A stretch of DNA of 64,000 bases from Gallionellaceae bacterium. Lineage in GTDB: Bacteria; Pseudomonadota; Gammaproteobacteria; Burkholderiales; Thiobacillaceae. This document shows, piece after piece, positions 27,130-38,909 of the stretch. Location: NCBI GenBank assembly GCA_028714875.1, contig JAQTLN010000011.1, forward strand, positions 1-64,000. The letters run 5' to 3'. The notes below the pieces were generated by a model. The model worked only from the letters and a program-made list of their open reading frames with translations. It was not told the DNA's origin and did no database searches. The position numbers and the translations under genes are program-made. Position 1 is the stretch's first letter; each line of letters begins with the position of its first letter.

Positions 27130-28317
27130 ATGCTTAATTTCGACGACGACTACGCCGCCCCCGCCGCCCACCCCATGCCGCCCGCCGCGCCACCGCGTCC
27201 GCAACTGCAACCCGCCTGGGGCGCCCCCCCCTTTCCCAAAGGGGGGCCGGGGGGGATTTCCACACCCGCCGCCGCGAAGCCGGCCGATGACATCGCCCAC
27301 CGCCGCGTCCGCGTCGAAGACAAGCTGATCATCAACGCCCGCGCCGACGTCAACCAACTGGTGCCGTTCAAATACAAATGGGCCTGGGAAAAATACATCG
27401 CCGCCTGCGCCAACCACTGGATGCCGCAGGAAGTGAACATGAACCGCGACATCGCCACCTGGAAAGACCCCAACGGCCTCTCCGATGACGAGCGCCACAT
27501 CATCAAGCGCAACCTGGGTTTCTTCGTCACCGCCGACAGCCTGGCCGCCAACAACATCGTGCTCGGCACCTATCGCCAGATCACCGCGCCCGAGTGCCGC
27601 CAATACCTGCTGCGGCAAGCCTTCGAGGAAGCCATCCACACCCACGCCTATCAGTACATCGTGGAAAGCCTGGGCCTGGATGAGGGCGAAATCTTTAACG
27701 CCTACCACGAGGTGAGCAGCATCAAGGCCAAGGACGAATTCCTGCTGCCCTACATTGACGTGCTCTCCAACCCCACCTTCAAGACCGGCACGCCGGAAAC
27801 CGACCAGGCCTTCCTGAAAAGCCTGATCGCCTTCGCCTGCATCATGGAAGGCCTGTTCTTCTATGTCGGTTTCGTCCAGATATTGGCGCTGGGCCGCCAG
27901 AACAAGATGACCGGCGCCGCCGAGCAATACCAGTACATCCTGCGCGACGAGTCCATGCACTGCAATTTCGGCATCGACATGATCAACCAGATCAAGCTGG
28001 AAAACCCCGGCCTGTGGACCAACGCCCTCAAGGCCGAGCTCAAAGGCATGTTCGAAAAAGCCGTCGAGCTGGAATACAAATACGCCGAAGACACCATGCC
28101 GCGCGGCGTACTCGGCCTCAACGCGCCGATGTTCAAGGAATACCTGCGCTTCATCGCCAACCGCCGCGCCACCCAGATCGGCCTCGACGAACTTTACCCG
28201 GGTGCTTCCAACCCCTTCCCCTGGATGGCGGAAATGATCGACCTGAAGAAGGAAAAGAACTTCTTCGAAACCCGGGTCACCGAATACCAGACCGGTGGCG
28301 CGCTGGCCTGGGATTGA
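27130..28317 (+). CDS. nrdB: Ribonucleoside-diphosphate reductase beta subunit
   Basis: 395 aa; [47 protein letters not shown]. Confidence 0.96.
   Translation: MLNFDDDYAAPAAHPMPPAAPPRPQLQPAWGAPPFPKGGPGGISTPAAAKPADDIAHRRVRVEDKLIINARADVNQLVPFKYKWAWEKYIAACANHWMPQEVNMNRDIATWKDPNGLSDDERHIIKRNLGFFVTADSLAANNIVLGTYRQITAPECRQYLLRQAFEEAIHTHAYQYIVESLGLDEGEIFNAYHEVSSIKAKDEFLLPYIDVLSNPTFKTGTPETDQAFLKSLIAFACIMEGLFFYVGFVQILALGRQNKMTGAAEQYQYILRDESMHCNFGIDMINQIKLENPGLWTNALKAELKGMFEKAVELEYKYAEDTMPRGVLGLNAPMFKEYLRFIANRRATQIGLDELYPGASNPFPWMAEMIDLKKEKNFFETRVTEYQTGGALAWD
27221..27260. repeat. In-frame palindrome copy inside nrdB
   Basis: GCGCCCCCCCCTTTCCCAAAGGGGGGCCGGGGGGGATTTC encodes [13 protein letters not shown]. 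Confidence 0.88.
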
Positions 28318-28364
28318 ACCGACACTTCGCTCCAACCACACCCTATCCAACCAGGACTCCACCG

Positions 28365-28724
28365 ATGAAAACCCTATTCCTGCTCTCCTTGCTCACCCTC
28401 TCCACCAGCGCCCTTGCCGCCACTCCGGCCAGCAACCCGCATGCCGGCATGAACCTGCCGGCCATGAATGCGCCCGCCGTTCAGCCATTGCAACAAGCCA
28501 CCGTACTGAGCACTCTCAGCGCACCCCCGTACATCTACATCGAAGCGATGCAAGACAAGAAAACCCTCTGGCTGGCGGCCAACAGCATTGCCGTGAAGAA
28601 AGGCGACGCCATTCAATTCGCCCCGGATATGGTCATGGAAAACTTCTACAGCAAGACGCTGAAGCGCACGTTCCCCAGTGTCGTCTTCGTCAGCCGCGTG
28701 GTCGTCGGCGGCGCGAAGAAATAA
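28365..28724 (+). CDS. Secreted protein of unknown function (NrfJ-like?)
   Basis: 119 aa with signal peptide MKTLFLLSLLTLSTSALAA; APPYIYIEAMQDKKTLWLAA. Confidence 0.65.
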   Translation: MKTLFLLSLLTLSTSALAATPASNPHAGMNLPAMNAPAVQPLQQATVLSTLSAPPYIYIEAMQDKKTLWLAANSIAVKKGDAIQFAPDMVMENFYSKTLKRTFPSVVFVSRVVVGGAKK

Positions 28725-28998
28725 TCCTAGAAACGGCAGTTGGGCGCGCGGCGGTCTCACCGTTACTGTGAGCACGATCGCGGGCTCAAGTGTTGCATGA
28801 GCGGTCAAGCGTGGTTTCCAGGTTGATCCACCACTCCCCTCATGGGTAGATGACAGCAACCTGGAATCCGCTTGCACAGGCTTTTCCAGCCTGGCCAGAT
28901 GTCCTCCTGCCTGACAGGCTGTCGTTCCTCTCCCACATCCGTAGTCTTCTGTTTCTCCCCGTTTACACATGGGTTTTCCCCATGCCTGTGATACATGA

Positions 28999-29022
28999 GA
29001 AAATTAGCATTCACTAATTTTC
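28999..29022. promoter_or_regulatory. Perfect dyad upstream of soeA-like gene
   Basis: GAAAATTAG-CATTCA-CTAATTTTC. Confidence 0.6.
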
Positions 29023-29082
29023 AAACGCCCGCCCGAGCATTTCCGACCAGGCGGGTTCGCCGCACAGGCAAGGACAATCCAC

Positions 29083-31989
29083 GTGACCACAGCCACCACC
29101 GACTCCAAGGACGGTTCCACCACCCTGCACGAGGAAGTCCGCACCACCACCTGCTACATGTGTGCTTGCCGTTGCGGCATCAAAGTGCACTTGAAGAATG
29201 GGGAAGTGCGCTTCATCGAGGGTAATGCCGACCATCCGCTGAATCAGGGCGTGCTTTGCGCCAAGGGCTCCAGCGGCATCATGAAACAGTATTCGCCGGC
29301 GCGGCTGACCCGGCCGTTGCGCCGCAAGGCGGGAGCCGATCGGGGTGCCGGCGAATTCGAGGCGATTTCCTGGGAGGAAGCCTTCTCCATCCTGGAAGAA
29401 CGCCTGGGCAATATCCGCGCGACCGATCCGAAGAAATTCGCGCTGTTCACCGGGCGCGACCAGATGCAGGCGTTGACCGGGCTGTTCGCGCGCCAGTTCG
29501 GCACGCCCAACTACGCGGCGCATGGCGGTTTCTGTTCGGTGAACATGGCGGCCGGGCTGATCTACACCATCGGCGGCTCGTTCTGGGAATTCGGCGGGCC
29601 GGACCTGGACCGCGCCAAGTTGTTCGTGATGCTGGGCACGGCCGAAGACCACCATTCCAACCCGATGAAGATGGCGCTGTCGAAGTTCAAGCGCGACGGC
29701 GGCCGCTTCATTTCGATCAATCCGGTGCGCACCGGCTATTCGTCCATCGCCGACGAGTGGGTGCCGATCCGCCCCGGCACCGACGGCGCCCTGCTGCTGG
29801 CGCTGATCAACGAGATCATCAAGCAGGGACTGTACGACCGCGAGTTTCTGGTCAATTACAGCAACTCCGCCGAGCTGGTGAACCAGAACCCGGACAGCCC
29901 GGAGTACGGCATGTTCGTGCGCTTCGAAGTGCCGCCCGAGGAGGGCTGTTTCGATCCGCAGAACAAGTTGTGGTGGGATCGCGAGTTGAACCGGCCGGTG
30001 TCCACCCAGACGCCTGGTGTCGAGCCGCGCCTGCTGGGTGAATTCACCTTGCCCGACGGCACCCCGGTGAAGCCCGCCTTCCAGTTGCTCTCCGAACGGG
30101 TGGAACACTACACACCGGATTGGGCGGCCGGCATCACCGGCATTCCGGCTGCGACCATCAAGCGCCTGGCGCACGAGATGGGCGTCACCGCGCGCGACCA
30201 GAAGATCGAATTGCCGATCGCCTGGACCGACGTCTGGGACAACGAGCACGACACGGTGACCGGCAACCCGGTGGCCTTCCACGCCATGCGCGGCCTGGCG
30301 GCGCATTCCAACGGTTTCCACAGCATCCGCGCCCTGGGCATCCTGATGTCGCTGCTGGGCACCATCGACCGCCCCGGCGGCTTCCGCCACAAGGCGCCGT
30401 TCCCGCGGCCGATTCCGCCTTGCGCCAAGACGGCCAAGGGGCCAGAGGACGTGCAACCGAACACGCCCTTGAACGGCATGCCGCTGGGCTGGCCGGCGGA
30501 CCCGGATGATCTGTTCGTGGACGACCAGGGCCAGCCGGTACGCATCGACAAGGCCTTCTCCTGGGAATTCCCACTCTCGGTGCACGGCCTGATGCACAAC
30601 GTCATCACCAACGCCTGGCGCGGCGACCCGTACAAGATCGACACCCTGCTGATCTTCATGGCCAACATGGCGTGGAACTCGACCATGAATACGGTGGAAG
30701 TGCGCAAGATGCTCAATGACAAGGAAGAAGACGGCGAATACAAGATTCCGTTCATCGTGGTCGCGGATGCCTTCCAGTCGGAAATGACCGCCTTCGCCGA
30801 CCTGATCCTGCCGGATACCACCTACCTGGAACGCCATGACGCCATGTCCATGCTGGACCGGCCGATTTCCGAGTTCGACGGCCCGGTGGATTCGGTGCGT
30901 ATCCCGGTGCTGCCGCCCACCGGCGAGTGCAAGCCATTCCAGGAGGTGCTGATCGAACTGGGCACGCGCCTGAAACTGCCCGCCTTCACCACGGCCGAGG
31001 GCAAGCGCAAGTACCGCGACTACCCGGACTTCATCATCAACTTCGAGACCGCGCCCGGCTCCGGCATCGGCTTCCTCGCCGGCTGGCGCGGCAAGGGCGG
31101 CGAGAAGTCGATGAAGGGTGCGCCCAACTCGAACCAGTGGCAGATGTACGAGAAGAACAATTGCGTGTTCCAGTACCACCTGCCGAAGAGCTACCAGTAC
31201 ATGCGCAACTGGAACCAGGGTTACCTGCAATGGGCGCAGGCGCATGGCATGACGCGGCACGCCGAGCCGATCAACATCCACATCTATTCCGAAGTGTTGC
31301 AGAAATTCCGCCTCGCGGCGCAGGGCAAGACCGATGGACGGCAACCGCCGGAACACCTGAAAAAGCGGGTCGAGACCTATTTCGACCCCCTGCCCTTCTA
31401 TTACGAGCCGCTGGAAGCCACGCTCACCGACAAGCACAAGTACCCCTTGAGCGCGATCACCCAGCGGCCGATGGCCATGTATCACTCCTGGGATTCGCAG
31501 AATGCCTGGCTGCGACAGATCCACGCCTACAACTATCTCCACATGAACCCGCTGGCGGCGCGCGCCCAGGGCATCGGCGACGGCGACTGGATCTGGGTGG
31601 AAAGCCAGTGGGGCAAGGTGCGCTGCCTGGCGCGCTATTCCGAGGCGGTGGAACCCGGCACGGTGTGGACCTGGAACGCCATCGGCAAGGCGGCCGGCGC
31701 CTGGAATCTGTCGCCGGAAGCCAACGAGGCCACACAGGGCTTCCTGCTCAACCACCTGATCTCGGAAGAACTGCCGCCGAACGAGGATGGCGAACACATC
31801 TCCAACTCCGACCCGGTGACCGGACAGGCCGCCTGGTACGACGTCCGGGTGCGCATCTACAAGGCCAAGGAAGGCGCCCACGACACCTGGCCGCAATTCA
31901 AGGCGGTGCCACCGGCACCGGGTACGCCGCCGCGACGGCCGTGGCAGAACTATTTCGCCGGGGTGTTCCGGAAAGGGGAAGGCAAATGA
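29083..31989 (+). CDS. soeA: Molybdopterin oxidoreductase, SoeA-like sulfite dehydrogenase catalytic subunit
   Basis: 968 aa; CYMCACRCGIKV 4Fe4S motif, LCAKGSSGIMKQYSPARLTRPL; followed by DmsB- and DmsC-like subunits. Confidence 0.82.
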   Translation: MTTATTDSKDGSTTLHEEVRTTTCYMCACRCGIKVHLKNGEVRFIEGNADHPLNQGVLCAKGSSGIMKQYSPARLTRPLRRKAGADRGAGEFEAISWEEAFSILEERLGNIRATDPKKFALFTGRDQMQALTGLFARQFGTPNYAAHGGFCSVNMAAGLIYTIGGSFWEFGGPDLDRAKLFVMLGTAEDHHSNPMKMALSKFKRDGGRFISINPVRTGYSSIADEWVPIRPGTDGALLLALINEIIKQGLYDREFLVNYSNSAELVNQNPDSPEYGMFVRFEVPPEEGCFDPQNKLWWDRELNRPVSTQTPGVEPRLLGEFTLPDGTPVKPAFQLLSERVEHYTPDWAAGITGIPAATIKRLAHEMGVTARDQKIELPIAWTDVWDNEHDTVTGNPVAFHAMRGLAAHSNGFHSIRALGILMSLLGTIDRPGGFRHKAPFPRPIPPCAKTAKGPEDVQPNTPLNGMPLGWPADPDDLFVDDQGQPVRIDKAFSWEFPLSVHGLMHNVITNAWRGDPYKIDTLLIFMANMAWNSTMNTVEVRKMLNDKEEDGEYKIPFIVVADAFQSEMTAFADLILPDTTYLERHDAMSMLDRPISEFDGPVDSVRIPVLPPTGECKPFQEVLIELGTRLKLPAFTTAEGKRKYRDYPDFIINFETAPGSGIGFLAGWRGKGGEKSMKGAPNSNQWQMYEKNNCVFQYHLPKSYQYMRNWNQGYLQWAQAHGMTRHAEPINIHIYSEVLQKFRLAAQGKTDGRQPPEHLKKRVETYFDPLPFYYEPLEATLTDKHKYPLSAITQRPMAMYHSWDSQNAWLRQIHAYNYLHMNPLAARAQGIGDGDWIWVESQWGKVRCLARYSEAVEPGTVWTWNAIGKAAGAWNLSPEANEATQGFLLNHLISEELPPNEDGEHISNSDPVTGQAAWYDVRVRIYKAKEGAHDTWPQFKAVPPAPGTPPRRPWQNYFAGVFRKGEGK

Positions 31990-32008
31990 GCCCGTCGACT
32001 CGCCACCA

Positions 32009-32106
32009 TTCCCCCCTTTACCAAAGGGGGGCCAGGGGGGATTTTTCAGAGGCTGGCTTATCCACCGGCGTCAAATCCCCCTCATTCCCCCTTTGCAAAG
32101 GGGGAA
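32009..32106. repeat. Two palindrome copies between soeA and soeB
   Basis: TTCCCCCCTTTACCAAAGGGGGGCCAGGGGGGATTTTT and ATCCCCCTCATTCCCCCTTTGCAAAGGGGGAAGG. Confidence 0.85.
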
Positions 32107-32164
32107 GGTGTCACGCGACATGCGGCGGGCTTGATCAGCGTAGTGCTTTGGCAAGGAATAAACC

Positions 32165-32890
32165 GTGACCCAACTCGCCCTGGTCATCGACCTCAACGTC
32201 TGCGTCGGCTGCCATGCCTGCGTCACCAGTTGCAAACAGTGGAACACCTCCGGCGAGGCCGGCCCGCTGTTCGACGACAACCCCTATGGCCGCGACCCCA
32301 CCGGCACCTTCTTCAATCGAGTGCAGACCTATGAGGTCGGCGAATACCCCTGCACCGAGACGCTGCATTTCCCGAAGTCATGTCTGCATTGCGAAGACCC
32401 GCCCTGCGTGCCGGTGTGCCCGACCGGCGCCTCCTACAAGCGCAAGGAAGACGGCATCGTCCTGGTCGATTACGACAAATGCATCGGCTGTAAGTACTGC
32501 TCCTGGGCCTGCCCCTACGGCGCCCGCGAGCTGGACGAAAAGCAGCAGGTGATGAAGAAATGCACCCTGTGCGTCGATCGCATCTACGACACCCGCATTC
32601 CGGAAGACCGCAGAAAACCCGCCTGCGTGATTTCCTGCCCGACCAGCGCGCGCCTGTTCGGCGACGTGCACGATCCGGAATCGGATGTCTCCATCGCCAT
32701 CCGTGAAAGCGGCGGCTACCCGCTGATGCCCGAGTGGGGCACCAAGCCTTCCAACCACTACCTGCCCCGGCGCAAGACCAAGATGCGCATCCATGAAGAC
32801 GAACTGGTGCGCGCCGACAACCCGCTCAGGAAGGAAGACATCCGGCACGAAGTCAGCAAGGACGCCACGCTGGACGATTGGTTGATGTAA
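32165..32890 (+). CDS. soeB: 4Fe-4S ferredoxin subunit, SoeB-like
   Basis: 241 aa; CVGCHACVTSCKQWNT, CLHCEDPPCVPVCPTGA, CIGCKYCSWACPYGA. Confidence 0.85.
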   Translation: MTQLALVIDLNVCVGCHACVTSCKQWNTSGEAGPLFDDNPYGRDPTGTFFNRVQTYEVGEYPCTETLHFPKSCLHCEDPPCVPVCPTGASYKRKEDGIVLVDYDKCIGCKYCSWACPYGARELDEKQQVMKKCTLCVDRIYDTRIPEDRRKPACVISCPTSARLFGDVHDPESDVSIAIRESGGYPLMPEWGTKPSNHYLPRRKTKMRIHEDELVRADNPLRKEDIRHEVSKDATLDDWLM

Positions 32891-32898
32891 TTGTTTTT

Positions 32899-33003
32899 CT
32901 CCCCTCCCCCGCCGGGGGAGGGGCAGGGGGAGAGGGAACGACGGTGGCTAAATCAACCCGATCTCCCTCACCCCCGGCCCCTCTCCCAAAGGGAGAGGGG
33001 AGT
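32899..33003. repeat. GC-rich hairpin repeats between soeB and soeC
   Basis: CTCCCCTCCCCCGCCGGGGGAGGGG and CCCCTCTCCCAAAGGGAGAGGGG. Confidence 0.85.
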
Positions 33004-33023
33004 ACCGCACCTGGAGTTAACTT

Positions 33024-33995
33024 ATGCACCCCGCTTTTTCCGTCATTTTCCTGACCACGCTCATCGGCGTCGGCCAGGGCCTGTTCCTCGCCCTGTTCTC
33101 CAGCCAGGCCTACACCAGCGTCAACGTGCTGCCGACACAGCCGGGTGACTATTACGCCGTGGGCGGCCTCATCGCCCTGCTGTTTTTGGTGGGTGGACTC
33201 ATCGCCTCCATCTTCCACCTCGGCCACCCGGAACGCGCCTGGCGCGCCGCGACGAAATGGCGCACGTCCTGGCTGTCGCGCGAGGTGATCGCCCTGCCGG
33301 CGGTGATGGGGCTGATCGCCTTGTATGCGCTGGTCAACTGGCTGGGCCTGGACTACGACCTCTACGGCCTCGGCCTCTCCGGCCAGGTCGCCCTGAGCGT
33401 CGGCGCCGCCGGGGTGGCCGCTACCCTGGCGCTGTTCCTGTGCACCGCGATGATCTATGCCGCGATCAAATTCCTGCAGGAATGGGCGAGCGCGCTGACC
33501 GTGGTGAACTACTTCCTGCTCGGCACCGCTTCCGGCTTCACTTTCGCCACCGCCTACGCCGCCTTGCGCGCGCCCGACCTGGCATCGTTCTATGGCGGCT
33601 GGGCGATCGCCCTGAGCATCGCCGCTCTGCTTACCCGCTCCGCTTCGCTATTCCGCAATGCCCGGATCAAGCGCGTCTCCACCCTGCAAACCGCCATCGG
33701 CGTGCGCCACACCCATGTGCGGCAGCGTTCGATGGGCATGATGGGCGGCGCCTACAACACCCGTGAATACTTCCACGGCCGCACCGTCGCCTTCCTGAAA
33801 TCCGTGAAATGGGTCTTCCTGATCCTGGTCTTTCCGGTGCCGGTGCTGCTGCTCTGGGCCGGCCTCGCTAACGCCAGCACCGCTCTGCTGATCCTGGCCT
33901 TCGCGGTGCAATACCTCGGCCTGCTGTTCGAACGCTGGTTCTTCTTCGCCCAGGCCAACCACCCGCAGAACCTGTATTACCAAGTGGTGGGGTAA
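33024..33995 (+). CDS. soeC: DmsC/SoeC-like membrane anchor subunit
   Basis: 323 aa polytopic; MHPAFSVIFLTTLIGVGQGLFLALF, ASIFHLGHPERAWRA. Confidence 0.83.
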   Translation: MHPAFSVIFLTTLIGVGQGLFLALFSSQAYTSVNVLPTQPGDYYAVGGLIALLFLVGGLIASIFHLGHPERAWRAATKWRTSWLSREVIALPAVMGLIALYALVNWLGLDYDLYGLGLSGQVALSVGAAGVAATLALFLCTAMIYAAIKFLQEWASALTVVNYFLLGTASGFTFATAYAALRAPDLASFYGGWAIALSIAALLTRSASLFRNARIKRVSTLQTAIGVRHTHVRQRSMGMMGGAYNTREYFHGRTVAFLKSVKWVFLILVFPVPVLLLWAGLANASTALLILAFAVQYLGLLFERWFFFAQANHPQNLYYQVVG

Positions 33996-34030
33996 CACCG
34001 CGGCGGCGGCTTCCCGCAGGGCGCACCCAC

Positions 34031-34055
34031 AAAAAAGGGCGGCCGCGGCCGCCCT
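34031..34055 (-). terminator. Intrinsic terminator after purA
   Basis: Minus strand AGGGCGGCCGCGGCCGCCCT (perfect 20-bp palindrome) then TTTTT. Confidence 0.85.
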
Positions 34056-34077
34056 CTTCATTTCCGGAAATAACGCC

Positions 34078-36615
<2,538 letters not shown>

Positions 36616-36641
<26 letters not shown>

Positions 36642-36807
36642 GGCCGGCGAGCATGGAAATCAGGCCCATGAAGCGCACCTGACCATTGTTGAACTGGATC
36701 ATGCGGGAAAAGGTATCACGCCAGGCGGTGGGGGCCAGGAAAGGCAGCACGCCTTCCATGACCAGCATGAGCGCGAGCGCGGGAAGCCATACATCGCCCA
36801 GACTCAC
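36616..36807 (-). CDS. DUF2065 membrane protein
   Basis: 63 aa; between hflC and hisZ. Confidence 0.82.
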
Positions 36808-36822
36808 GCCATACCACCTTGC

Positions 36823-37698
36823 TTATTTGCCGCCGCCGCGCGGAGACTTCATGTAACGGAAGAACTCAGAATTGGGTTGCAGCACCATCACGTCGTTCTT
36901 GCTGGAAAAACTCTGCTTGTAGGCTTCCATGCTGCGATAGAAAGCATAGAACTCGGCGTTCTTGCCGAATGCCTCGCCGTAGATCGCGGCGGCGCGGCCG
37001 TCGCCCGCGCCCTTGACGCTCTGGGCATCGCGGTAGGCCTCGGCGATGATCACCTCGCGCTGCTTGTCGGCATCGGCGCGAATCTTTTCCGCCTCGGCGG
37101 AGCCGGTGGAACGCAATTCGTTGGCCACCCGCTTACGCTCGGCTTCCATGCGACGGTAGACCGACTCACTGACTTCCGAGGGTAGGTCGACACGCTTGAT
37201 GCGCACATCCATGACTTCGACCCCGAAACGACGCGCATCGTTATCCGCCGACTTGCGCAGGGTTTCCATGACGTCGTCGCGTTGCCCGGAAACCACGTCA
37301 TGCACGGTGCGTTTGCCGAACTCGGCGCGCATGCCGTCGTTGACGGTCTGCGACAGCCTGTTTTCGGCGCGCCGCTCATCGCCGGCGAAGCTGACATAGA
37401 ACGTGCGGACATCCTTGATACGCCACTTGACGTAGTAGTCCACCAGCACGTTCTTCTTCTCGGAGGTAATGAAGCGCTCCGGATCGACCGCATCCAGGGT
37501 CAGGATGCGGGTCTCGAAGTAGCGGATGTTCTGCACCAGCGGCAACTTGAAGTAGAGGCCGGGGTTTTTCTTGATGTCGACCACTTCACCCAACTGGAAC
37601 ACGATCGCATTCTGTCGCTGATCCACAGTGAACAGCGACAACGACAAGATGAAGAGGACGACGACCAGTCCGACCACGACTACGGCATGATTCTTCAT
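36823..37698 (-). CDS. hflC: FtsH protease modulator HflC
   Basis: 291 aa; SPFH protein, TVDQRQNAIVFQLGEVV. Confidence 0.96.
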   Translation of the reverse strand: MKNHAVVVVGLVVVLFILSLSLFTVDQRQNAIVFQLGEVVDIKKNPGLYFKLPLVQNIRYFETRILTLDAVDPERFITSEKKNVLVDYYVKWRIKDVRTFYVSFAGDERRAENRLSQTVNDGMRAEFGKRTVHDVVSGQRDDVMETLRKSADNDARRFGVEVMDVRIKRVDLPSEVSESVYRRMEAERKRVANELRSTGSAEAEKIRADADKQREVIIAEAYRDAQSVKGAGDGRAAAIYGEAFGKNAEFYAFYRSMEAYKQSFSSKNDVMVLQPNSEFFRYMKSPRGGGK

Positions 37699-38909
37699 GG
37701 TCGCGCCTCCCGATCACGTCCGCGGAAGGCATCACGCGAACGAGACAGGTCTTCGCCGCGGTTGGACGCGCTGTCCTGACGTTGCGGCATCAGTTCGATC
37801 TGCTGCGGATTGGCCTGCGCCGGCTGGCCGCTTTGCGTCATGTTCATGAGTTTGTCCAGCGGCAGATAGAGCAGATTGCCGCCCTGCTTGTCGTCCACCA
37901 TAACCTTGGTCGTGTTGGAAAGAATCTGCTGCATGGTGTCCTGATAGAGACGCTCGCGGGTGACCTGTGGCGCCTTGGAGTACTCGGTCAGCACCTGCTT
38001 GAAACGGGATGCTTCGCCCTCGGCCTGAGCCACCACGCGTTGCTTGTAACCTTGCGCCTCTTCGGTGAGGCGGGCGGCGACACCACGCGCTTTCGGGATC
38101 ACGTCGTTGGCGTAGGACTGGCCCTCGTTCTTGAAGCGTTCCAGATCCTGTCCGGCCTTCACCGCGTCATCGAAAGCGGCCTGGACCTGCTCGGGCGGCT
38201 GCGCGTTCTGCATGTTCAGCTTGCTGACCGTGATGCCGGTCTTGTAACGGTCGAGGATGTCCTGCATCAGTTTGGTGGCGCGCGCGGCGATGTCGGCGCG
38301 GCCTTCGTACAGCACGTAATCCATCTTGCTCTTGCCGACGATCTCGCGCATCGCGGTCTCCGCCACCTGCTTCACCGCCTCATCCGGATGGCGGTTGGCA
38401 AACAGGTAATCTTCCGGGTCTTTCAGCAGATATTGCACGGAGAACTGGAGGTCGACGATGTTCTCGTCGTCGGTCAGCATCAGCGCTTCGGACAACACCT
38501 TGGCTTTCATGTTGTGCTTGTAGCCCACCTCGACGGTACGTACCTGCTCGACATTGACCGTTTCGACACTTTCCAGCGGGGTAGGCAAATGCCAGTTCGG
38601 GCCGGGCTGGGTGGTTTCCAGGTATTTGCCGAAGCGTAGTACCACACCGCGCTCACCGGCATCGATGATGTAGAAGCCGGATGCCAGCCAGACCAGAAGC
38701 GCCAGGCCGATCAACAGACCCGCGCCGCCGGGAATATTGAACTCACGCCCGCCACCGATGCGCGGCGGCTCGTCGCCGGAACCGCCCCCTTTCTTGCCGA
38801 ACAGCTCGTTCAGGCGACGATTGAAGTTCTTCCAGAGCTCATCGAGATCCGGCGGGCCACCGGCATTTTTATTGCCGCCACCACCCCATTGCGGGTCATT
38901 CCAGGCCAT
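37695..38909 (-). CDS. hflK: FtsH protease modulator HflK
   Basis: MAWNDPQWGGGGNKNAGGPPDLDELWKNFNRRL, GFYIIDAGERGVVLRFGKY. Confidence 0.96.
   Translation of the reverse strand: MAWNDPQWGGGGNKNAGGPPDLDELWKNFNRRLNELFGKKGGGSGDEPPRIGGGREFNIPGGAGLLIGLALLVWLASGFYIIDAGERGVVLRFGKYLETTQPGPNWHLPTPLESVETVNVEQVRTVEVGYKHNMKAKVLSEALMLTDDENIVDLQFSVQYLLKDPEDYLFANRHPDEAVKQVAETAMREIVGKSKMDYVLYEGRADIAARATKLMQDILDRYKTGITVSKLNMQNAQPPEQVQAAFDDAVKAGQDLERFKNEGQSYANDVIPKARGVAARLTEEAQGYKQRVVAQAEGEASRFKQVLTEYSKAPQVTRERLYQDTMQQILSNTTKVMVDDKQGGNLLYLPLDKLMNMTQSGQPAQANPQQIELMPQRQDSASNRGEDLSRSRDAFRGRDREARP

Noticed and set aside
29014-31896. 960-aa minus-strand ORF
   Set aside because: Antisense shadow of the soeA-like gene; no recognisable domains.
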